Shown: positions 23,570 through 33,637, counted from the stretch's first letter. The stretch: DNA of 64,000 bases from Caulobacter henricii (GCF_001414055.1 NZ_CP013002.1:3658001-3722000), one strand, 5' to 3'. Notes: generated from the sequence alone by a model not told the origin. Numbers and translations: made by a program.

Positions 23570-24187
23570 TCAGGTGTGCGCGAAAATGTCGACCTCTTCC
23601 CAACCAGCCAGATCGAGGGCGGCACGGTGAGGCAGGAAGTCGAAAGCGGCCTGGGCCAGGGGCATACGTCCCTCGCGCACCAGCATGGCATTGAGCCGAT
23701 CACGCAGCCCGTGCAGGTGGAGCACGTCGGAGGCGGCATAGGCCACCTGTTCGGGGCTGAGGCTGGCAGCTCCCCAGTCCGAGCTCTGCTGGGCCTTGGA
23801 CAGCTCGACGCCGAGCAGTTCGCGCGTCACGTCCTTGAGGCCATGACGGTCGGTATAGGTGCGGGCCAGCTTCGAGGCGATCTTGGTGCAATAGACGGGC
23901 GCGGTCATCACCCCGAGATGCAGCAGGAACATGGCAATATCAAAGCGGCCGAAGTGGAACAGCTTCAGGACCGTCGGATCGGTCAGCAGGCGCTTGAGGT
24001 TCGGCGCGTCATAGGTGGTCCGGTCCAGCTGGACCAGATGGGCGTCTCCGTCACCAGACGACAGCTGCACCACGCAAAGCGGGTCTCGTCCCAGGCGCAG
24101 GCCCATGGTTTCCGAATCGATCGCTACCGCCGTCGCGCCGGCAAAGGTGCCGTCGGGCAGGTCGCCCACATGAACAAAATTGGCCAA
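23570..24187 (-). CDS. rnd: Ribonuclease D-like 3'-5' exonuclease (short form)
   Basis: A 205-residue DEDD exonuclease without the HRDC domains of E. coli RNase D, the usual alphaproteobacterial form. Exo I motif VAIDSETMGL (22-31), Exo II FHFGRFDIAMF (about 77-87) and Exo III QVAYAASDVLHLHGL (Y and D about 148-152) supply the metal ligands. It likely trims 3' ends of tRNA or other RNAs. The start is TTG at 24187 behind GAGA; no in-frame ATG precedes the Exo I motif. It heads the lptC-lptA-lptB-rpoN series. Confidence 0.88.
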   Translation of the reverse strand: MANFVHVGDLPDGTFAGATAVAIDSETMGLRLGRDPLCVVQLSSGDGDAHLVQLDRTTYDAPNLKRLLTDPTVLKLFHFGRFDIAMFLLHLGVMTAPVYCTKIASKLARTYTDRHGLKDVTRELLGVELSKAQQSSDWGAASLSPEQVAYAASDVLHLHGLRDRLNAMLVREGRMPLAQAAFDFLPHRAALDLAGWEEVDIFAHT

Positions 24188-24312
24188 GGTCTCAGAGCTC
24201 TCCGGCGACAGGCCTGAACGACAGACGTCGCCGAGGCTCGCGTGCCCGAACGGGTGCGCGCGACACTATAATCACGATGAAAGAGATATCTATTCGGAAG
24301 GAACTATCGGCG

Positions 24313-24346
24313 CCACCCCGACCTTCTTACGAAGGTTGGTAGGGGG

Positions 24347-24349
<3 letters not shown>
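24313..24349 (-). terminator. Stem-loop after tRNA-Leu
   Basis: On the minus strand, directly at the tRNA 3' end, CCACCCC pairs with GGGGTGG and an inner ACCTTC-GTAA-GAAGGT hairpin stacks inside it. There is no clear T-run, so it may act as a processing or weak termination structure. Confidence 0.5.
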
Positions 24350-24433
<84 letters not shown>

Positions 24434-24469
24434 CCGCAGAGCGATCCGTGGATCGCCGCGAGGCCGGGA

Positions 24470-24498
24470 CGTTTAGGGAAAGGTTTTGATGCCGTCAA
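24470..24498 (-). promoter_or_regulatory. Promoter of tRNA-Leu
   Basis: On the minus strand TTGACG (24498-24493) and TAAACG (24475-24470) are spaced by exactly 17 bases. The expected transcript starts about 30 bases before the tRNA. The -35 is a 5/6 match; the -10 is weaker. Confidence 0.6.
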
Positions 24499-24577
24499 TC
24501 GCCAAATCGCGCATTTCGTTGCGAAGCCTCTCGCGGTCGTCTATCCCCCGCATCATCGCAGGCGACGGGGATTGAAG

Positions 24578-25543
24578 ATGCAAGGTCTGGTCACAGTGTT
24601 CGGCGGCTCCGGCTTCGTCGGCAGCCAGGTCGTGCGGCAGCTCGCCAAGGCGGGCCACCGCGTTCGCGTGGCGGTGCGCCAGCCCAACCTGGCCTACAGG
24701 ATGCGAATGCTGGGCGATGTCGGCCAGATCGAGGTCGTCCAGGCCAATGTTCGCAACCTCGCCTCGGTGGACCGGGCGCTGGAAGGGGCCGAGGCCTGTG
24801 TGAACCTGGTGGGTCTGCTGTACGAATCGGGCCGCCAGAAATTCCAGGCCGTCCATGTGATGGGCGCCCAGACCCTGGCCGAGCGCGCCAAGGCGGCCGG
24901 TGTCAGCCGCTTCGTGCAGATCAGCGCCATCGGCGCCGATGCCAAGTCCGAGGCCAAGTACGCCCGCACCAAGGCCGAGGGCGAGGCGGCGGTCCGCGCC
25001 GTCTTCCCGGGGGCGGTGATCATCCGCCCGTCGGTGGTCTTTGGGCCTGAGGACAATTTCTTCAACAAGTTTGGCCAGATGGCCGCAATCAGCCCGGCCC
25101 TGCCCCTGGTCGGTGGCGAGACCCGCTTCCAACCGGTTTTCGTGGGCGACGTCGCAGCCGTGATTGCCCGGGCGGCCAGCCACCCGGAAGCCGAGGGCCT
25201 GACCTATGAACTGGGCGGCCCCGGTATCTTCACCATGCGCCAGATCTTGCAGCTGATCCTGACCGAAACCGGCCGCGACCGCGCCCTCGTGGCCTTGCCC
25301 CGGCCTGTCGCGCGCCTGCTGGGCCAAGTCGGCGACCTGATGGCGGGCCTCCTGCCGATCGCCCCGCCGATCACCAGCGACCAGGTCGAGATGCTGAAGA
25401 GCGACAATGTCGCCGACCATGGCCTGCCGGGCCTGGCCGAGGCCGGTATCGTCCCGACCAGCATCGAGGCGATCGTGCCGTCCTACCTCTATCGCTACCG
25501 GAAGGGCGGCCAGTACGCCCCGACCCCGGCGGGGGCCTTCTAA
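24578..25543 (+). CDS. Complex I NDUFA9-type NAD(P)-binding protein
   Basis: A 321-residue atypical short-chain dehydrogenase of the NDUFA9 type, an accessory protein linked to respiratory complex I in alphaproteobacteria and mitochondria. Nucleotide-binding FGGSGFVGSQVVRQLA is at the start (8-23). KYARTKAEGEAAVR supplies the YxxxK-like pair, and IIRPSVVFGPEDNFFNKF is highly characteristic of this family. The ATG at 24578 follows GGGG by seven bases; a TTG at 24572 is also in frame. It stands alone, ending in a clear terminator convergent with uppP. Confidence 0.92.
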   Translation: MQGLVTVFGGSGFVGSQVVRQLAKAGHRVRVAVRQPNLAYRMRMLGDVGQIEVVQANVRNLASVDRALEGAEACVNLVGLLYESGRQKFQAVHVMGAQTLAERAKAAGVSRFVQISAIGADAKSEAKYARTKAEGEAAVRAVFPGAVIIRPSVVFGPEDNFFNKFGQMAAISPALPLVGGETRFQPVFVGDVAAVIARAASHPEAEGLTYELGGPGIFTMRQILQLILTETGRDRALVALPRPVARLLGQVGDLMAGLLPIAPPITSDQVEMLKSDNVADHGLPGLAEAGIVPTSIEAIVPSYLYRYRKGGQYAPTPAGAF

Positions 25544-25568
25544 GCGCTGGCCAGGCCGGAACGAAAGA

Positions 25569-25601
25569 GGGCGGGCACCGCAGTGTCCGCCCTTTTATTT
25601 T
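25569..25601 (+). terminator. Rho-independent terminator
   Basis: GGGCGGGCAC (25569-25578) pairs over ten positions (one G-U) with GTGTCCGCCC (25583-25592) around CGCA, followed by TTTTATTTT. It lies 25 bases after the NDUFA9-type stop; on the other strand it also lies 21 bases beyond the uppP stop. Confidence 0.9.
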
Positions 25602-25621
25602 GACCCTGCGCCCCTGCCAGA

Positions 25622-26422
25622 TCAGCGCGGGATGTACAGGAGCCCCAGCCCCACGACGCCCACAGCGATCCGCCACCAGGCGAACGGCGCGAAGCCGTGC
25701 TTGCTGATGAAGTCCAGCACCGTCTTGACCACAAAGACGCCGGAGACCAGCGCCGCCAGGAAGCCAAGGCCGATCAGGCCCAGGTCATTGGTGCTGAGCT
25801 TGTCGATGTTCTTGTAGAGGTCATAGGCAAATGCGCCGGCCATGGTCGGCATGGCGAGGAAGAAACTGAACTCGGCGGCCGAACGCTTGTCGCACTTGAG
25901 CAGCAAGGCACCGGCGATGGTTGCCCCCGAACGCGAGACGCCCGGCACCAGGGCCAGGCACTGGAACAGGCCGATGATAAAGGCGGTCTTCAGCGGATAG
26001 TCGGAAACGTCGGTATAGCGCGGCTCAAGCTTCATGCGGTCCAGGGCCAGCAGGGCGAACCCGCCGGTGATGAGGGTGATGCAGACCAGCAACGGCGATT
26101 CGTAAAGGACCGTCTTGATGAAGTCGTGGGCCAGTACGCCGACAACGACCGCCGGCAGGAAGGCCAGGAAGACGCCCAGAATGAAACGGCGCGAGCCGGG
26201 ATCGCTCGGCGCCGTGGTCAGCAGTCCCCAGAGGCGGCCGAAATAGACCCCGGTAATGGCAAGGATCGCGCCAAGCTGGATCAGAACCTGAAAGGTGTTT
26301 CCGGGGCTGTGGAAGCCCAGAAAATGACCGACCAGCAGAAGATGTCCCGTAGAGGACACAGGAATGAATTCGGTCAGGCCTTCGATCAGGCCCAACACGA
26401 TTGCGATCAACCAATCCGGCAT
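25622..26422 (-). CDS. uppP: Undecaprenyl-diphosphatase UppP (BacA)
   Basis: A 266-residue polytopic membrane enzyme that dephosphorylates undecaprenyl pyrophosphate, recycling the carrier used by the peptidoglycan and surface-glycan pathways in this window. The two signature regions are [17 protein letters not shown] (about 14-30) and [16 protein letters not shown] (about 165-180). ATG 26422 is preferred over the upstream in-frame 26482 because GGGGGAAG precedes it and the protein then starts [15 protein letters not shown] like its relatives. Confidence 0.96.
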   Translation of the reverse strand: MPDWLIAIVLGLIEGLTEFIPVSSTGHLLLVGHFLGFHSPGNTFQVLIQLGAILAITGVYFGRLWGLLTTAPSDPGSRRFILGVFLAFLPAVVVGVLAHDFIKTVLYESPLLVCITLITGGFALLALDRMKLEPRYTDVSDYPLKTAFIIGLFQCLALVPGVSRSGATIAGALLLKCDKRSAAEFSFFLAMPTMAGAFAYDLYKNIDKLSTNDLGLIGLGFLAALVSGVFVVKTVLDFISKHGFAPFAWWRIAVGVVGLGLLYIPR

Positions 26423-26653
26423 CGGCTTCCCCCAGGACACAGGCCCCCGGCGTGCGCCTGACACGGTAAACAAGGAGTTCATCTATAAAGTGGACTAATT
26501 CTGCGCCCAGATGCGAGTATCTCGCAGCGCTATGCGGGAGGTCCTGCATATAAAAGTCAATTATATGGACCACCGCATTCTTCTTGCGGAAAAGAGTCCT
26601 TATGAGCCCGCCATACGCAATTTTTCTCCCGGCAACGGGGCGAGGGAAGTCGC
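26423..26653. other. Divergent uppP/gltD intergenic region
   Basis: 231 bases, locally AT-rich (26475-26560). It holds a TGCGAG-TAT-CTCGCA hairpin (26512-26526) and a CCGCA...TGCGG inverted repeat (26573-26589) on the gltD side. Promoters for both genes must lie here, but I see no convincing -35/-10 pair. Confidence 0.5.
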
Positions 26654-28102
26654 ATGGCCGAGCGCATGCTGAAATTCACCACGGTGGCCCGTAAAACGCC
26701 TGAAAAGCGGGCGGCGGAAGCCCGTAATGGCGACTTCCACGAGATCTATGCCGACTTCATCGACGCCAAGGCGACCGAGCAGGCCTCGCGTTGCTCGCAA
26801 TGCGGCGTGCCGTTCTGCCAGACCCACTGCCCGCTGCACAACAACATCCCCGACTGGCTGCGGATGACCGCCGAGGGCCGTCTGGAAGAGGCCTATCAGC
26901 TGTCCCAGGCCACCAATTCCATGCCGGAGGTCTGCGGTAGAATCTGCCCGCAGGACCGTCTGTGCGAAGGCAACTGCGTGATCGAGCAGTCGGGCCACGG
27001 CACCGTGACCATCGGTTCGGTAGAGCGCTACCTGACCGATAAGGCCTGGGAGATGGGCTGGGTGAAGCCCCTGGTCGCTGGTGCCGCGACCGGACAGTCG
27101 GTAGGGATCATCGGGGCCGGGCCCGCCGGCCTCGCCGCCGCCGAACTGCTGCGCGAGCAGGGCCATGAGGTCGTGGTCTATGACCGGCACGATCGGGCCG
27201 GCGGCCTGCTGATCTACGGCATTCCCGGCTTCAAGCTGGAAAAGGACGTCGTCGAGCGTCGCACCGTCCGCCTGGCCGAGGGCGGAGTGGTCTTCAAGCT
27301 GGGCTTCGAGGTCGGCCGCGACGCCAGCCTGCAGGACCTGCGCGACAGGCATGACGCCGTGCTGATCGCCACCGGCGTCTATGCCGCCCGTGATCTGGTG
27401 GTCCCGGGCTCCGGCAGCCAGGGTGTGGTGCCGGCGCTCGACTATCTGATCGCGTCCAACCGCACCGGTCTTGGCGACACCGTCGCCGACTATGAGAACG
27501 GCACCCTGAACGCCGAGGGCAAGGATGTGGTCGTGGTCGGCGGCGGCGACACCGCCATGGACTGCGTCCGCACCGCCATCCGCCAGGGCGCGACCTCGGT
27601 CACCTGCCTCTATCGCCGCGACAAGGCCAATATGCCCGGCTCCCTGCGCGAAGTGGCCAATGCCGAGGAAGAAGGCGTGACCTTCGAATGGCTGGCCGCG
27701 CCCCGCGCCCTGTCGGGCGATGTCGAGGCCGTCACCGGCGTGCGCGCCATCCGCATGCGTCTGGGTGCCCCGGACGCCTCGGGCCGCCAGTCGCCGGAAG
27801 AGATCGAGGGCGGCGATTTCGATCGCCCGGCCCAGTTGGTGGTCAAGGCCCTCGGCTTCGAGCCCGAAAACCTGCCGGAGAGGTTTTCGGCCCCCGACCT
27901 TAAGACCACGCGCTGGGGCACGGTGAAGGCCGATGTCCGCAACCAGATGACCAATCTGGACGGCGTGTTCGCAGCCGGCGACATCGTGCGCGGCGCTTCC
28001 CTCGTGGTCTGGGCGATCAAGGACGGCCGCGACGCCGCCGATGCCATGCACCGCTATCTGAAGTCCAGGGTCAGCGCTGCGGCGCTGATCGCGGCGGAGT
28101 AG
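26654..28102 (+). CDS. gltD: Glutamate synthase (NADPH) small subunit
   Basis: A 482-residue subunit that passes electrons from NADPH through FAD and iron-sulfur clusters to GltB. N-terminal cluster cysteines are in CSQCGVPFCQTHCP (about 47-60) and CGRICPQDRLCEGNC. FAD-binding GIIGAGPAGLAAAELLREQG starts near 151, and the NADPH site is VVVVGGGDTAMD (about 293). The C-terminal GVFAAGDIVRGASLVVWAI completes the family pattern. It is six bases before gltB, so the order here is gltD-gltB. Confidence 0.97.
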   Translation: MAERMLKFTTVARKTPEKRAAEARNGDFHEIYADFIDAKATEQASRCSQCGVPFCQTHCPLHNNIPDWLRMTAEGRLEEAYQLSQATNSMPEVCGRICPQDRLCEGNCVIEQSGHGTVTIGSVERYLTDKAWEMGWVKPLVAGAATGQSVGIIGAGPAGLAAAELLREQGHEVVVYDRHDRAGGLLIYGIPGFKLEKDVVERRTVRLAEGGVVFKLGFEVGRDASLQDLRDRHDAVLIATGVYAARDLVVPGSGSQGVVPALDYLIASNRTGLGDTVADYENGTLNAEGKDVVVVGGGDTAMDCVRTAIRQGATSVTCLYRRDKANMPGSLREVANAEEEGVTFEWLAAPRALSGDVEAVTGVRAIRMRLGAPDASGRQSPEEIEGGDFDRPAQLVVKALGFEPENLPERFSAPDLKTTRWGTVKADVRNQMTNLDGVFAAGDIVRGASLVVWAIKDGRDAADAMHRYLKSRVSAAALIAAE

Positions 28103-28108
28103 AAGATC

Positions 28109-31100
28109 ATGAGCCAAGACATCCAGCACTATCTGGCCAATCGCCAGCGCCTGATCGACGGTCACGCCTATGATCCGACCACCGAGCGCGACGCCTGCGG
28201 CGTCGGCCTGGTCTGCGCCATCGACGGCACGCCGCGCCGCGAAGTGGTCGAACTGGCCATCAAGGCCCTGAAGGCCCTCTGGCACCGCGGGGCGGTCGAC
28301 GCCGACGGCAAGACCGGCGACGGGGCCGGCATCCTGCTGTCGGTGCCGCAGGACTTCTTCACCGACCAGGTGCGCCGCACCGGCCACGCCCTGCGGGCCG
28401 GGGCCATCGCCGTCGGCCAGATCTTCCTGCCGCGCACCGATCTGGGGGCCCAGGAGGCCTGCCGCACGATCGTCGAGGCCGAGGCCCTGCGTTTCGGCTT
28501 CTACATCTATGGCTGGCGCCAGGTGCCGGTGAACACCGCCGTGATCGGCGAAAAGGCCAATGCCACCCGGCCGGAAATCGAGCAGATCATGCTGGCCGCC
28601 CCGGCCGGCCTGGAAGGCGAGGCCCTGGAGCGCGCCCTGTTCCTGTGCCGCAAGCGGATCGAAAAGCGCGTCCACGCCCAGAATCTGTCGGGCTTCTACA
28701 TCTGCTCGCTGTCGGCCAAGTCGCTGATCTACAAGGGCATGTTCCTGGCTGAGGCCATCGACGAGTTCTATCCCGACCTTAAGGACGACCGCTTCGCCGC
28801 CAATGTGGCGATCTTCCACCAGCGCTATTCGACCAATACCTTCCCCGAATGGCGTCTGGCCCAGCCCTTCCGGATGCTCGCCCACAATGGCGAAATCAAC
28901 ACGATCAAGGGCAACATCAACTGGATGAAGTCCCACGAGATCAAGATGGCCGCCCAGGCCTTCGGCGAGTTCGGGGATGACGTCAAACCAGTGATCCAGC
29001 CCGGCGGGTCGGACTCGGCCAGCCTGGACAATACCTTCGAGGTCCTGGTCCGCGCCGGTCGCGACGCGCCGATGGCCAAGGCCCTGCTGGTGCCGGAGGC
29101 CTCGGGTCCCGGCCTGTCCGCGGCCCACCAGGCGCTCTATTCCTATTGCAATGCCGTCATGGAGCCCTGGGACGGTCCGGCCGCCCTCTGCGCCACCGAC
29201 GGCCGCTGGGTCGTGGCCGGCAAGGACCGCTCGGGCCTGCGTCCGCTGCGCGTGGCCTATACCGACGACGGTCTGGTGATCATGGGTTCGGAAGCCGGCA
29301 TGTGCGGCGTGGCCGAGAGCCGCATCACCCGCAAGCTGGCCATCGCTCCGGGCCGGATGATCGCCATCGACCTGGCCGAAGGCCGTCTCTACGGCGAGGA
29401 CGAGATCATCGATGAACTGGCCGGCCGCCACCCCTATACGGAATGGCTGGGCAATATGGTCGATCTCGAAAAGGAGATCGGCCCGGGTCCCGAACCGCGC
29501 CGCTATGGCCGCGAAGAGCTGATCCGCCGCCAGGCTGCCGCTGGCCTCAGCCTCGAGGATCTCGAGATGATCCTCGCCCCCATGGTCGAGGACGGCAAGG
29601 AAGCCGTCGGCTCGATGGGCGATGACAGCCCCCTGGCCGTCCTCTCGGAAAAGTACCGGCCGCTCAGCCACTTCTTCCGCCAGAACTTCAGCCAGGTCAC
29701 CAACCCGCCGATCGATCCGCTGCGGGAAACCAATGTCATGAGCCTGAAGACCAGGTTCAAGAACCTAGGCAACATCCTGGCCCAGGACGCCGCCCAGGCC
29801 GACGTTTACGTGCTGCAGAGCCCGGTCCTGACCACCGGCATGTATGAGCGTATCCAGGGCCTGCTGGGCGAGAAGAACGTCGTCGTCATCGACTGCACCA
29901 TGCCCCTGCCCGCCCCCGAGGCCCGGGCCGGCGACGCCCTGCGCGCCAATCTCGACCGCATCCGGGCCGAGGCCGAGGACGCCGTCCTGCGCGGCTGCGG
30001 GGCCATTGTCCTGACTGACGAGAACAGCCGCGAGGACCGGGTCGCCCTGCCGATGATCCTGGCCACCGGGGGGGTTCACAGCCACCTGGTCGGCAAGGGC
30101 CTGCGCTCCTATGTCTCGATCATCGTCCGCTCGGCCGAGTGTCTCGACACGCACTATTTCGCGGTGCTGGTCGGGGTCGGGGCCACGGCGGTTAATGCCT
30201 ATCTGGCCCAGGAAACCTTCCAGGACCGGCTGGAGCGCGGCCTGCTCGGCGACAGGTCGCTGAAGGACGTCTGCCTGAACTTCAAGGGGGCCATTGAGGC
30301 CGGTCTGCTGAAGATCATCTCCAAGATGGGCATCAGCGTCATCTCGTCCTATCGCGGTGGCTATAACTTCGAGGCCGTCGGCCTGTCGCGGGCCCTGGCC
30401 GCCGAGTTCTTCCCCGGCATGCCGTCGCGCATCTCCGGCATCGGTCTGGCCGGCGTCGAGAGCAAGGCGGTCGAGCTGCATCGCAAGGCCTGGGGCCCGG
30501 CGGCGGTGACCCTGCCGGTCGGCGGCCTCTACAAGCTGCGCAAGTCGGGTGAGGCCCACGCCTTCGAGGCGCGCCTGATCCACACCCTGCAAAGCGCCTG
30601 CGACAGCGGGGACTATGAGCTCTATCGCCGCTGGTCCAACGGCCTGCGGACCCAGAAGCCGATCCAGCTGCGCGACCTGCTGGACTGGCGCTCGGACCGC
30701 AGCCCGATCTCGACCGACGACGTCGAGAGCGTCAACGAGATCCGCAAGCGTTTCGTGACCCCCGGCATGAGCCTCGGGGCCCTCGGCCCGGAAGCCCACG
30801 GCATGCTGAACATCGCCATGAACCGCATCGGGGCGAAATCCGTCTCGGGCGAGGGCGGCGAGGACTCGGCCCGCTACAAGCCCCTGCCCAATGGCGACAA
30901 TCCCAACAGCGCCATCAAGCAGGTGGCCTCGGGACGGTTCGGGGTCACGGCCGAATATCTGAACGAATGCGTCGAGCTGGAGATCAAGGTCGCCCAGGGT
31001 GCCAAACCCGGCGAGGGCGGCCAGCTGCCCGGCTTCAAGGTCACCGAGATGATCGCCCGTCTGCGTCATGCGACGCCCGGCGTCATGCTGATCAGCCCGC

Positions 31101-32626
31101 CGCCGCACCACGATATCTATTCGATCGAGGACCTGGCCCAGCTGATCTATGACCTCAAGCAGATCAACCCTGTCGCCCGGGTGACGGTCAAGCTGGTGGC
31201 CATGACCGGCATCGGCGCCATCGCCGCCGGGGTCGCCAAGGCCAAGGCGGACGTGATCCTGGTCGCCGGCGGTGTCGGCGGCACGGGCGCCTCGCCCCAG
31301 ACCTCGGTGAAATATGCCGGTGGTCCCTGGGAGATGGGCCTGTCGGAAGCCAACCAGGTTCTGACCCTGAACAACCTGCGCCACTCGGTGGTGCTGCGGG
31401 CCGACGGCGGCATGCGCACCGGCCGCGACATCGTCATCGCCGCGATGCTGGGGGCCGAGGAGTTCGGCATCGGCACGGCCTCGCTGGTGGCCATGGGCTG
31501 CATCATGGTGCGCCAGTGCCATTCCAACACCTGCCCGGTCGGGGTCTGTACCCAGGACGAGGCCCTGCGCGCCAAGTTCACCGGCACGCCGGACAAGGTC
31601 ATCAACCTCTTCACCTTCATCGCCGAGGAGGTTCGCGAGATCCTGGCGGGTCTGGGCTTCAAGTCCCTGCAGGAAATCGTCGGCCGCACCGATCTGCTGG
31701 CCCAGGTCAGCCGCGGCGGCGAGCACCTGGACGACCTTGACCTGAACCCCCTGCTGGTTCGTGCCGACCCCGGCCAGAACAAGCCCTACAATACCGTCGT
31801 CGGCCGCAATGAGGTGCCCGACACCCTCGACGCCCAGATCGTCCGCGACGCGGCACCCCTGCTGGAGCGCGGCGAGAAGATGCAGCTGACCTATACGGTC
31901 CGCAGCACGGCCCGCACGATCGGCACCCGCACCTCCAGCCATATCGTCCGCAAGTACGGCATGAAGGGCCTGCCCGCCGGCCACCTGACCGTCCAGCTCA
32001 AGGGTTCGGCCGGCCAGAGCCTTGGGGCCTTCGCGGTCCAGGGCCTGCGCATCGAACTGACCGGCGAGGCCAATGACTATGTCGGCAAGGGCCTGTCGGG
32101 CGCGACCATCGTCATCAAGCCCTCGCGCACCCTGGCCGCCCCGGAAAGCAATGCCCTGATCGGCAATACCGTGCTGTTCGGCGCCACCTCTGGCCGGCTG
32201 TTCGCGGCGGGCCAGGCGGGCGAACGCTTTGCGGTCCGCAACTCGGGCGCCACCACGGTGGTCGAGGGCTGCGGGGCCAATGGCTGCGAGTACATGACCG
32301 GCGGCCAGGTGGTGATCCTCGGTCCGACCGGCGGCAATTTCGGGGCCGGCATGACCGGCGGCATGGCCTTCGTCCTCGACCAGCACGGCCGGTTCGAATC
32401 CCAGATCAATCCCGAAAGCATCGTCGTCCAGCGCCTGGCCTCACCCTATTGGGAGGGCGTGCTGCGCTCCCTGGTGGCCGAACATGCCCGCGAAACCGAC
32501 TCGGCCTTCGCCGCCTCCCTGCTGCGCGACTGGGACCGGGTGCGGGATCTGTTCTGGCAGGTCTGCCCCAAGGAGATGGTCAGCCGCCTGCCACAGCCGC
32601 TGGTGGCGGAAGAGGTCGCGGCCTAA
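28109..32626 (+). CDS. gltB: Glutamate synthase (NADPH) large subunit
   Basis: A 1505-residue enzyme making two glutamates from glutamine and 2-oxoglutarate. The class II amidotransferase nucleophile should be Cys30 in ERDACGVGLV, exposed after propeptide removal. The glutaminase domain extends to about 430, a central domain to about 780, then the FMN-binding synthase domain with SGEGGEDSARY, PPPHHDIYSIEDL and the 3Fe-4S cysteines in CIMVRQCHSNTCPVGVC (about 1131-1147). The C-terminal GXGXG beta-helix contains EGCGANGCEYMTGG. Full length for the family. With GltD it assimilates ammonia. Confidence 0.98.
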   Translation: MSQDIQHYLANRQRLIDGHAYDPTTERDACGVGLVCAIDGTPRREVVELAIKALKALWHRGAVDADGKTGDGAGILLSVPQDFFTDQVRRTGHALRAGAIAVGQIFLPRTDLGAQEACRTIVEAEALRFGFYIYGWRQVPVNTAVIGEKANATRPEIEQIMLAAPAGLEGEALERALFLCRKRIEKRVHAQNLSGFYICSLSAKSLIYKGMFLAEAIDEFYPDLKDDRFAANVAIFHQRYSTNTFPEWRLAQPFRMLAHNGEINTIKGNINWMKSHEIKMAAQAFGEFGDDVKPVIQPGGSDSASLDNTFEVLVRAGRDAPMAKALLVPEASGPGLSAAHQALYSYCNAVMEPWDGPAALCATDGRWVVAGKDRSGLRPLRVAYTDDGLVIMGSEAGMCGVAESRITRKLAIAPGRMIAIDLAEGRLYGEDEIIDELAGRHPYTEWLGNMVDLEKEIGPGPEPRRYGREELIRRQAAAGLSLEDLEMILAPMVEDGKEAVGSMGDDSPLAVLSEKYRPLSHFFRQNFSQVTNPPIDPLRETNVMSLKTRFKNLGNILAQDAAQADVYVLQSPVLTTGMYERIQGLLGEKNVVVIDCTMPLPAPEARAGDALRANLDRIRAEAEDAVLRGCGAIVLTDENSREDRVALPMILATGGVHSHLVGKGLRSYVSIIVRSAECLDTHYFAVLVGVGATAVNAYLAQETFQDRLERGLLGDRSLKDVCLNFKGAIEAGLLKIISKMGISVISSYRGGYNFEAVGLSRALAAEFFPGMPSRISGIGLAGVESKAVELHRKAWGPAAVTLPVGGLYKLRKSGEAHAFEARLIHTLQSACDSGDYELYRRWSNGLRTQKPIQLRDLLDWRSDRSPISTDDVESVNEIRKRFVTPGMSLGALGPEAHGMLNIAMNRIGAKSVSGEGGEDSARYKPLPNGDNPNSAIKQVASGRFGVTAEYLNECVELEIKVAQGAKPGEGGQLPGFKVTEMIARLRHATPGVMLISPPPHHDIYSIEDLAQLIYDLKQINPVARVTVKLVAMTGIGAIAAGVAKAKADVILVAGGVGGTGASPQTSVKYAGGPWEMGLSEANQVLTLNNLRHSVVLRADGGMRTGRDIVIAAMLGAEEFGIGTASLVAMGCIMVRQCHSNTCPVGVCTQDEALRAKFTGTPDKVINLFTFIAEEVREILAGLGFKSLQEIVGRTDLLAQVSRGGEHLDDLDLNPLLVRADPGQNKPYNTVVGRNEVPDTLDAQIVRDAAPLLERGEKMQLTYTVRSTARTIGTRTSSHIVRKYGMKGLPAGHLTVQLKGSAGQSLGAFAVQGLRIELTGEANDYVGKGLSGATIVIKPSRTLAAPESNALIGNTVLFGATSGRLFAAGQAGERFAVRNSGATTVVEGCGANGCEYMTGGQVVILGPTGGNFGAGMTGGMAFVLDQHGRFESQINPESIVVQRLASPYWEGVLRSLVAEHARETDSAFAASLLRDWDRVRDLFWQVCPKEMVSRLPQPLVAEEVAA

Positions 32627-32648
32627 GGCGCTTTTTGGGATTCTCAGA

Positions 32649-32770
32649 ACTTGCCCCCTCCTGACCTGCTTCGCAGGTCGTCCTCCCCCGGAGGGGGAAG
32701 ATGGGGTTCGCGCGTTTTATCTTCCCCCTCCGGGGGAAGACGACCGCGAAGCGGTCCGTAGGGGGCAAGT
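32649..32770. repeat. Palindromic intergenic element, copy A
   Basis: The ends ACTTGCCCCC (32649-32658) and GGGGGCAAGT (32761-32770) are a perfect inverted pair. Inside are nested hairpins: GACCTGCTTCGCAGGTC, CCCCCGGAGGGGGAAG, its inverted partner CTTCCCCCTCCGGGGG, and GACCGCGAAGCGGTC. Gene-free. Confidence 0.85.
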
Positions 32771-33312
32771 CTGGCGGACACGGCTTCACAGCCTCGCGCG
32801 GAAACCGCCGAGTTGTTGGGAAGGGGCGCGGAGCGTCCGGGCCTCGCCCGGATGAGGGTGTTTAGAAGTACCGTTTCGACGAAGACGAACGCTCCGCGTG
32901 ACCGTTATCCCTCTGGCCGGGGCGCGCGGGTCTGGTTCAACCCTTCACCCCACCCGGGCCTTGTCCTCCTCGCGACGGACTTGAGCCTTGGGCTGCAGCC
33001 ACGCCGATTCCGGAGGGACCCGGAGCGAACCTTCGGACGGGCGGAGGCCCTGGCAGACCTCCGATGGGCGGATTTACGTCCCCCGCCCTCGCATTAACCG
33101 CCGCCCGGGCAGTCGCCCGAACGGTAGCCCGCTCGATCACCCCTGACAGCCGTCTCAGTCGCCGGCCGGACGCCCTTCCCGTGCTGTCAGGTGGGAACAT
33201 TATGCGGGCGGATTCAGCGCGGAGGATTGGCGCGATCAGACTTATTGCAAGGCATTGATTGGAATTGAGTTTGTACGGGAAACGCCGAGTACAGATCGAG
33301 CCCTATCCCCGC

Positions 33313-33432
33313 ACTTGCCCCCTACGGGTCGCTTCGCGACCGTCTTCCCCCGGCGGGGGAAGATGAAGGGCGGCGATCTCATCTTCCCCCCGCAGGGGGG
33401 AGGACGACCTGCGCAGCAGGTCAGGAGGGGGC
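33313..33432. repeat. Palindromic intergenic element, copy B
   Basis: Starts ACTTGCCCCCT like copy A and ends AGGAGGGGGC. Internal GGTCGCTTCGCGACC, CTTCCCCCGGCGGGGGAAGATG and its inverse, and GACCTGCGCAGCAGGTC mirror copy A with arm changes that keep the pairing. The compensating changes suggest that structure, not sequence, is kept. Confidence 0.82.
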
Positions 33433-33637
33433 CTGCGGCGTCGGCCGGAAGAAGTACCGCCTCGCCTCCGCGCCCACGCAGGAGCCATCCTTAAATCTCA
33501 CGGCGAGACGATCGCTGGTCTGGAAAGGTCACTCCGCCGACACCGCCCTTCGGGCGGCCGCTCCGCGGCGGCGGGCAATGTCTGCTTCAGAGACTGAGCG
33601 GGCCTTCAGTTTGCCCGAACTGACGGCCAACGCCGGA

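Noticed and set aside
26600..29671. 1023-codon open frame on the minus strand
   Set aside because: Antisense to gltD and gltB with the same biased composition; no family features.
29765..32386. 873-codon open frame on the minus strand
   Set aside because: It is antisense to gltB, whose sequence is unmistakable. The frame stays open through GC-rich codon bias, is full of Gln/His/Asp/Gly and shows no known motif.
32813..33097. 94-codon frame in the gene-free region
   Set aside because: No ribosome-binding site, unnatural Arg/Pro-rich composition and overlap with hairpins; not reported as a gene.
32860..33200. Possible tmRNA, 6S RNA or SRP RNA
   Set aside because: Searched by eye for the tag frame, tRNA-like ends, GGAAG-type SRP tetraloop region and RNase P core words; none were found.
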